DNA of 64,000 bases from JBOEGW01 sp050633625. GTDB taxonomy: Bacteria; Pseudomonadota; Alphaproteobacteria; Rhodobacterales; Rhodobacteraceae. The stretch spans positions 372,001 to 436,000 of the forward strand of contig JBOEGW010000011.1 in the NCBI GenBank assembly GCA_050633625.1, read 5' to 3'. A program made the position numbers and the translations under genes. The notes beneath the pieces are model-generated. The model did not search any database. It had not been told where the DNA came from and saw only the letters and a program-made list of their open reading frames with translations. Below are positions 61,003 to 64,000 of the stretch, one piece after another (the first letter of the stretch is position 1; the number at the start of each line of letters is the position of its first letter).

Positions 61003-61025
61003 TCTCAGCTCACTGCGCCGTCTCG

Positions 61026-63188
61026 TTATTCGGGGCGGCGTTTTGGTCTGGCGTTTCCGCCTTTTGGTCCAGTTTTTGCGCCGCCTTTGGTCCCGCCGGG
61101 TTTGCCGAAAGGACGACCCACTTTGCCACGCAGGCTTTGGCTGGCGTTGGCCGCGCCGGGTTTGCTGCCCGGCTTTCCTTTTGGTTTTGCACCCGGCTTA
61201 CCGGATGCTTTTCCGCCCGGTTTCCCACTCGGTTTTCCACCGAATTTTGGCTTTCCGCCCGGTTTTCCGCCTGCGCCTTTTGGCTTGTCCCACTTTGGTT
61301 TGTCGTCTTTTGCCCAGCGTGGCTTGTCGCCATTGGCCGCAGGTTTGCCCTTGGATTTATAGGGAGTCGTGACGCCGTCCTCATTTTGAGCCGCACGTTT
61401 ATCATCGAACTTCTTTTTTGATCCAGGGCCTTTGGGGCGGTCTGGCTTGTCGAAGCTTTCGCGCTTTGGACCGCGCGCGCCTTCACCACGAGGGCCTTTG
61501 TCGTAGGACTTCTTTTCGTAAGGCTTTTTATCATATGGCTTTTTATCATATGGCTTTTTGTCGAAAGAGCGTCCGCCACCGCCCCCGTCCCGTTTCGGGC
61601 CTCGCGCTGGCAGGTCGGGCGCCTTGTCCATCGCTGTGGCGCGAATGCCGTCTTCCAGCTCGCCGTCCGGGCCGATGGCCTTGAGAAAGCCCGCCGCGCT
61701 TGCTTCGGTCAGTTCGACGTAGGTTTCCTTGCCTTGAACGCGGATCGCACCGATTGCAGATTTTTCAAGGTTCCCAGCACGCAGGATGAGCGGCAAGAGC
61801 CAGCGCGCTTCGGCTTTTTCGTCTTGGCCTACGGAGAGCGAGAACCAACGCGAGGGGCCAAAGGGTTTGCGCTCTTTGCGCTCAGGCTTGGCGTCTGGCG
61901 CTTGCAACTCTTCAGGCGCGCCTTGGTCGGCTTGGTACAAGCGAAGGTAGGCCGCAGCGATCACTTCGGGGCTGTGCAGCGCAAGAAGCTTAGCGGCGAA
62001 AGTTGTTTGCTCTTCAGTGAGCGGCTCACCCCATGCCGGATCATTTAACAAACGCTCTTCGTCGCGGCGCGAAATGTCCTCGGCGGAAGGGGCCGTGCCC
62101 CAAGTTGCTGTAATCTTGGCCCACTTCAGGAGGCGTTCGGCCTTTTTGGCGGCGCGTGGCGGTACAATCAGCGCAGAAACGCCCTTGCGCCCCGCCCGCC
62201 CAGTGCGGCCAGAACGGTGCAAAAGGCTTTCGGTGTTGGTAGGCAGATCGGCGTGAATGACAAGGTCTAGGTTGGGCAGATCGATCCCGCGCGCCGCAAC
62301 ATCGGTCGCGACACAAACGCGCGCGCGCCCATCGCGCATGGCTTGAAGGGCGTGGGTGCGTTCATTTTGGCTCAGTTCACCCGAGAGGCTCACGACAGGT
62401 AGACCACGGTTCGAGAGACGGGCGGTCAGATGCGCAACCGCAGCACGGGTATTGGCAAAGACGATAGCGTTTTCCGCATCATGAAAGCGCAACAGGTTAA
62501 AGATCGCGTGCTCCGAATCCGATGGAGCAACGCGCAGTGCCTCGTAGGAAATGTCGGTGTGTTGTTTCGCGTTACCCACGGTGTTGACGCGCTTGGCGTC
62601 ATTTTGGAATTGCTGCGCCATTTTGGCGATGGTTGGCGGCACTGTGGCAGAAAACATCAGCGTGCGCCGGTCCGCAGGAGCGGCACCTAGCATGAATTCG
62701 AGGTCTTCGCGAAATCCCAGATCCAGCATTTCGTCGGCTTCATCAAGAACAATGGCGCGTAACCCCGTCATGTCGAGCGCTCCACGTTCGATGTGGTCGC
62801 GCAAACGCCCCGGGGTGCCAACGACAATGTGCGCCCCACGATCCAGCGCGCGCCGTTCTGTGCGCACATCCATGCCGCCCACACAGGATGTAACCCGCGC
62901 GCCAGTCTTGGCGTAAAGCCATTCAAGCTCGCGCATCACCTGAAGGGCGAGTTCGCGTGTCGGGGCAATACAAAGTGCCATGGGCACATCGGCACGACCA
63001 AAACGCTCGTCGTCGCCCAGCAAGGTGGGCGCAATGGCAAGGCCAAAGCCCACTGTTTTTCCGGAGCCGGTTTGCGCGGACACCAAGAGGTCATGTCCGA
63101 TCAACGCGGGGTCAGTGACCGCCTCTTGTACGGGGGTCAATGTGTCGTAGCCGCGCTCCGCCAGCGCTTCTTGGATAAGAGGGGTCAT
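61026..63188 (-). CDS. DEAD-box RNA helicase with repetitive basic tail
   Basis: About 720 residues from ATG 63188 (MTPLIQEALAERGYDTLTPVQEAV). Helicase motifs in order: AQTGSGKT, PTRELALQV, GTPGRLRDH, DEADEMLDLG, SAT, IVFANTRAAVAHL, ARGIDLPNLD, HRSGRTGRAG. From about 460 a DbpA/CsdA-type RNA-binding domain (LEKSAIGAIRVQGKETYVEL), then a Lys/Gly/Pro-rich, disordered tail of 190 residues with repeats. This build resembles CsdA/DeaD (cold-shock, ribosome assembly), but assignment to one named gene is unsafe. It lies between the enoyl-CoA hydratase and rpsT. Confidence 0.93.
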   Translation of the reverse strand: MTPLIQEALAERGYDTLTPVQEAVTDPALIGHDLLVSAQTGSGKTVGFGLAIAPTLLGDDERFGRADVPMALCIAPTRELALQVMRELEWLYAKTGARVTSCVGGMDVRTERRALDRGAHIVVGTPGRLRDHIERGALDMTGLRAIVLDEADEMLDLGFREDLEFMLGAAPADRRTLMFSATVPPTIAKMAQQFQNDAKRVNTVGNAKQHTDISYEALRVAPSDSEHAIFNLLRFHDAENAIVFANTRAAVAHLTARLSNRGLPVVSLSGELSQNERTHALQAMRDGRARVCVATDVAARGIDLPNLDLVIHADLPTNTESLLHRSGRTGRAGRKGVSALIVPPRAAKKAERLLKWAKITATWGTAPSAEDISRRDEERLLNDPAWGEPLTEEQTTFAAKLLALHSPEVIAAAYLRLYQADQGAPEELQAPDAKPERKERKPFGPSRWFSLSVGQDEKAEARWLLPLILRAGNLEKSAIGAIRVQGKETYVELTEASAAGFLKAIGPDGELEDGIRATAMDKAPDLPARGPKRDGGGGGRSFDKKPYDKKPYDKKPYEKKSYDKGPRGEGARGPKRESFDKPDRPKGPGSKKKFDDKRAAQNEDGVTTPYKSKGKPAANGDKPRWAKDDKPKWDKPKGAGGKPGGKPKFGGKPSGKPGGKASGKPGAKPKGKPGSKPGAANASQSLRGKVGRPFGKPGGTKGGAKTGPKGGNARPKRRPE
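61501..61560. repeat. Four 15-bp tandem units in the helicase tail
   Basis: Units 61501-61515, 61516-61530, 61531-61545 and 61546-61560 read TCGTAGGACTTCTTT, TCGTAAGGCTTTTTA, TCATATGGCTTTTTA and TCATATGGCTTTTTG on the plus strand. In protein they encode four copies of a K-P-Y-D/E-K-type pentapeptide. The last two units differ by one base, so they are recent duplicates, suggestive of slippage. Confidence 0.85.
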
Positions 63189-63469
63189 GTAGATGGTCCG
63201 TCGATTTGCGGCGCACGCGCCTTGAGGCACGGCCAATGCCGCGCAAGATCAGCGTCCGTAACCCCTGCGGAGCCAAATGTATATGGTAATAAGTGGATTG
63301 AGGTTACGATATGGCGGATTCGGGCTTCACAAGGCGAAGAAAACGCCTTATAGGCCACCGTCATATGCGCGTGAGACCCGCTTAGGTCGGAATCAGCCGG
63401 TATCAAAACCCGGTCGGGGCTTGTCACGTGCAATCAGTATTGAAACAAACCCGACGAAGGGAAGATCAC

Positions 63470-63733
63470 ATGGCAAACTCTCCACAAGCCAAAAAACGGG
63501 CGCGCCAGAACGAGCGCCGTTTCGCAATCAACAAAGCACGTCGTTCGCGCATCCGTACATATCTGCGTAAATGCGAAGAAGCGATTGAAGCTGGCGATAA
63601 GGCCGTTGCTCAAGAAGCGCTCAAAGCTGTTCAGCCAGAGCTGATGCGCGGTGTGACAAAAGGGATTCTCCACAAGAATACAGTCGCGCGCAAAATGTCG
63701 CGCCTGTCGGCCCGCGTTAAGGCGCTTGGCTAA
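63470..63733 (+). CDS. rpsT: 30S ribosomal protein S20
   Basis: 87 residues from ATG 63470 with GAAGGGAAG upstream. Highly basic: MANSPQAKKRARQNERRFAI, NKARRSRIRTYLRKCEEAIE, and the C-terminal ILHKNTVARKMSRLSARVKAL. Binds 16S rRNA early in assembly. It is the usual immediate neighbour of dnaA in this family. A strong terminator follows. Confidence 0.97.
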   Translation: MANSPQAKKRARQNERRFAINKARRSRIRTYLRKCEEAIEAGDKAVAQEALKAVQPELMRGVTKGILHKNTVARKMSRLSARVKALG

Positions 63734-63766
63734 GTCTTTTCTGCGCCCTTTCGGGCACACAGACTC

Positions 63767-63800
63767 CAAAAGGACGTGCCTTCGGGTGCGTCCTTTTTTC
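63767..63800 (+). terminator. Rho-independent terminator of rpsT
   Basis: AAAAGGACGTGCC and GGTGCGTCCTTTTTT form a stem of nine base pairs (two wobble pairs) with a TTCG tetraloop, ending in a run of T residues. It starts 34 bases after the rpsT stop. A smaller hairpin, GCCCTTTCGGGC, lies just before it. Confidence 0.9.
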
Positions 63801-64000
63801 ATGCTGCACCGCAACAAACCCTATAAAAAATTGGATTTGTGAAAGCTAACCTAGATTCGTTTTCGCAATCCTTGAGTCAAGCGCGAAGATCAGTTGCGCG
63901 GCCTGTGGATACATCGCTAATTTAGCTGAGCGATTCACGTCGCTGACTTGGGACATAGCGGAAAAAGGATGGGGATTCTTGGACCGCGCGCTGGGCTTCG
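63801..64000. promoter_or_regulatory. Probable dnaA upstream / origin-flank region
   Basis: No gene recognised in the last 200 bases. A DnaA-box-like TGTGGATAC (63904-63912) differs in one position from the reverse complement of TTATCCACA. Four GANTC sites (63854, 63874, 63932, 63974) and a fifth at 63762 lie here. dnaA should start beyond the window by analogy with other Rhodobacteraceae; this is inference. Confidence 0.55.

Noticed and set aside
63866..64000. Open frame without start running off the window end, possibly the dnaA N-terminus
   Set aside because: The translation (AERFTSLTWDIAEKGWG...) does not resemble DnaA domain I closely and no start codon is placed; kept as upstream region only.
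1..64000. tRNA, rRNA, CRISPR arrays, insertion sequences and prophage
   Set aside because: Intergenic regions were read for cloverleaf-like sequence, regular repeats and transposase or integrase genes; none was found.

Overview
This window looks like a piece of a roseobacter-type (Rhodobacteraceae, Alphaproteobacteria) chromosome, to one side of the replication origin. The grounds are gene content and order: hslVU with an N-terminal propeptide on HslV, a leuC-leuD-...-leuB block, rsfS-rlmH-gpmI-envC-ctpA, a heme-uptake cluster, dapD/dapE, and ubiE-ubiB/mutM-enoyl-CoA hydratase-(helicase)-rpsT, the usual left flank of dnaA in this family. Moderate GC content and very tight packing (many 1-4 nt overlaps and several convergent gene ends that overlap) suggest a compact marine genome. 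The species is not identifiable from this alone. I see no rRNA, tRNA, transposon, phage or CRISPR.

Layout. 0-12 kb: the 3' end of ubiG, a MarR regulator, grxC, comF, a methyltransferase, hemH, a capsule-like protein, hslVU, a DUF900 hydrolase, then Smr/MltA/Tim44 on the minus strand, fxsA, idi and secB. 12-21 kb: a minus-strand block of DMT transporter, acetyltransferase, leuB, LysR regulator, secreted EEP-family protein, membrane protein, leuD and leuC. 21-33 kb: mostly plus strand, with an MscS channel, rsfS, rlmH, gpmI, envC, ctpA, rppH, a C-terminally truncated error-prone polymerase dnaE2, and rpe. 33-38.5 kb: minus strand dapE, glycosyltransferase, rnr and a lytic transglycosylase without a signal peptide. 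38.7-42 kb: two overlapping Hint-domain proteins and a lipoprotein. 42-45 kb: NnrU, DUF389, a small unknown protein and a DUF4336 protein.

45-53.4 kb is the most coherent system: a TonB-dependent receptor diverges from one long operon, hmuS-hmuT-hmuU-hmuV-exbB-exbD-exbD2-tonB. Receptor, periplasmic binding protein, ABC importer, intracellular heme handling and a private energy-transducing motor are thus together. A perfect palindrome (GTTGACT-N5-AGTCAAC) in the divergent promoter probably makes it iron-responsive. The second ExbD carries Asn where the first has the proton-carrying Asp, so the motor may be built from a heteromeric ExbD pair with one protonatable site. This is the observation I rate highest.

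53.4-64 kb: a hypothetical protein, dapD, a LOG-family protein overlapping a small-molecule kinase, ubiB/ubiE, mutM, an enoyl-CoA hydratase, a DEAD-box helicase with a repetitive basic tail, and rpsT. The last 270 bp carry a cluster of GANTC (CcrM) sites and one near-consensus DnaA box, as expected just upstream of dnaA, which lies beyond the window.
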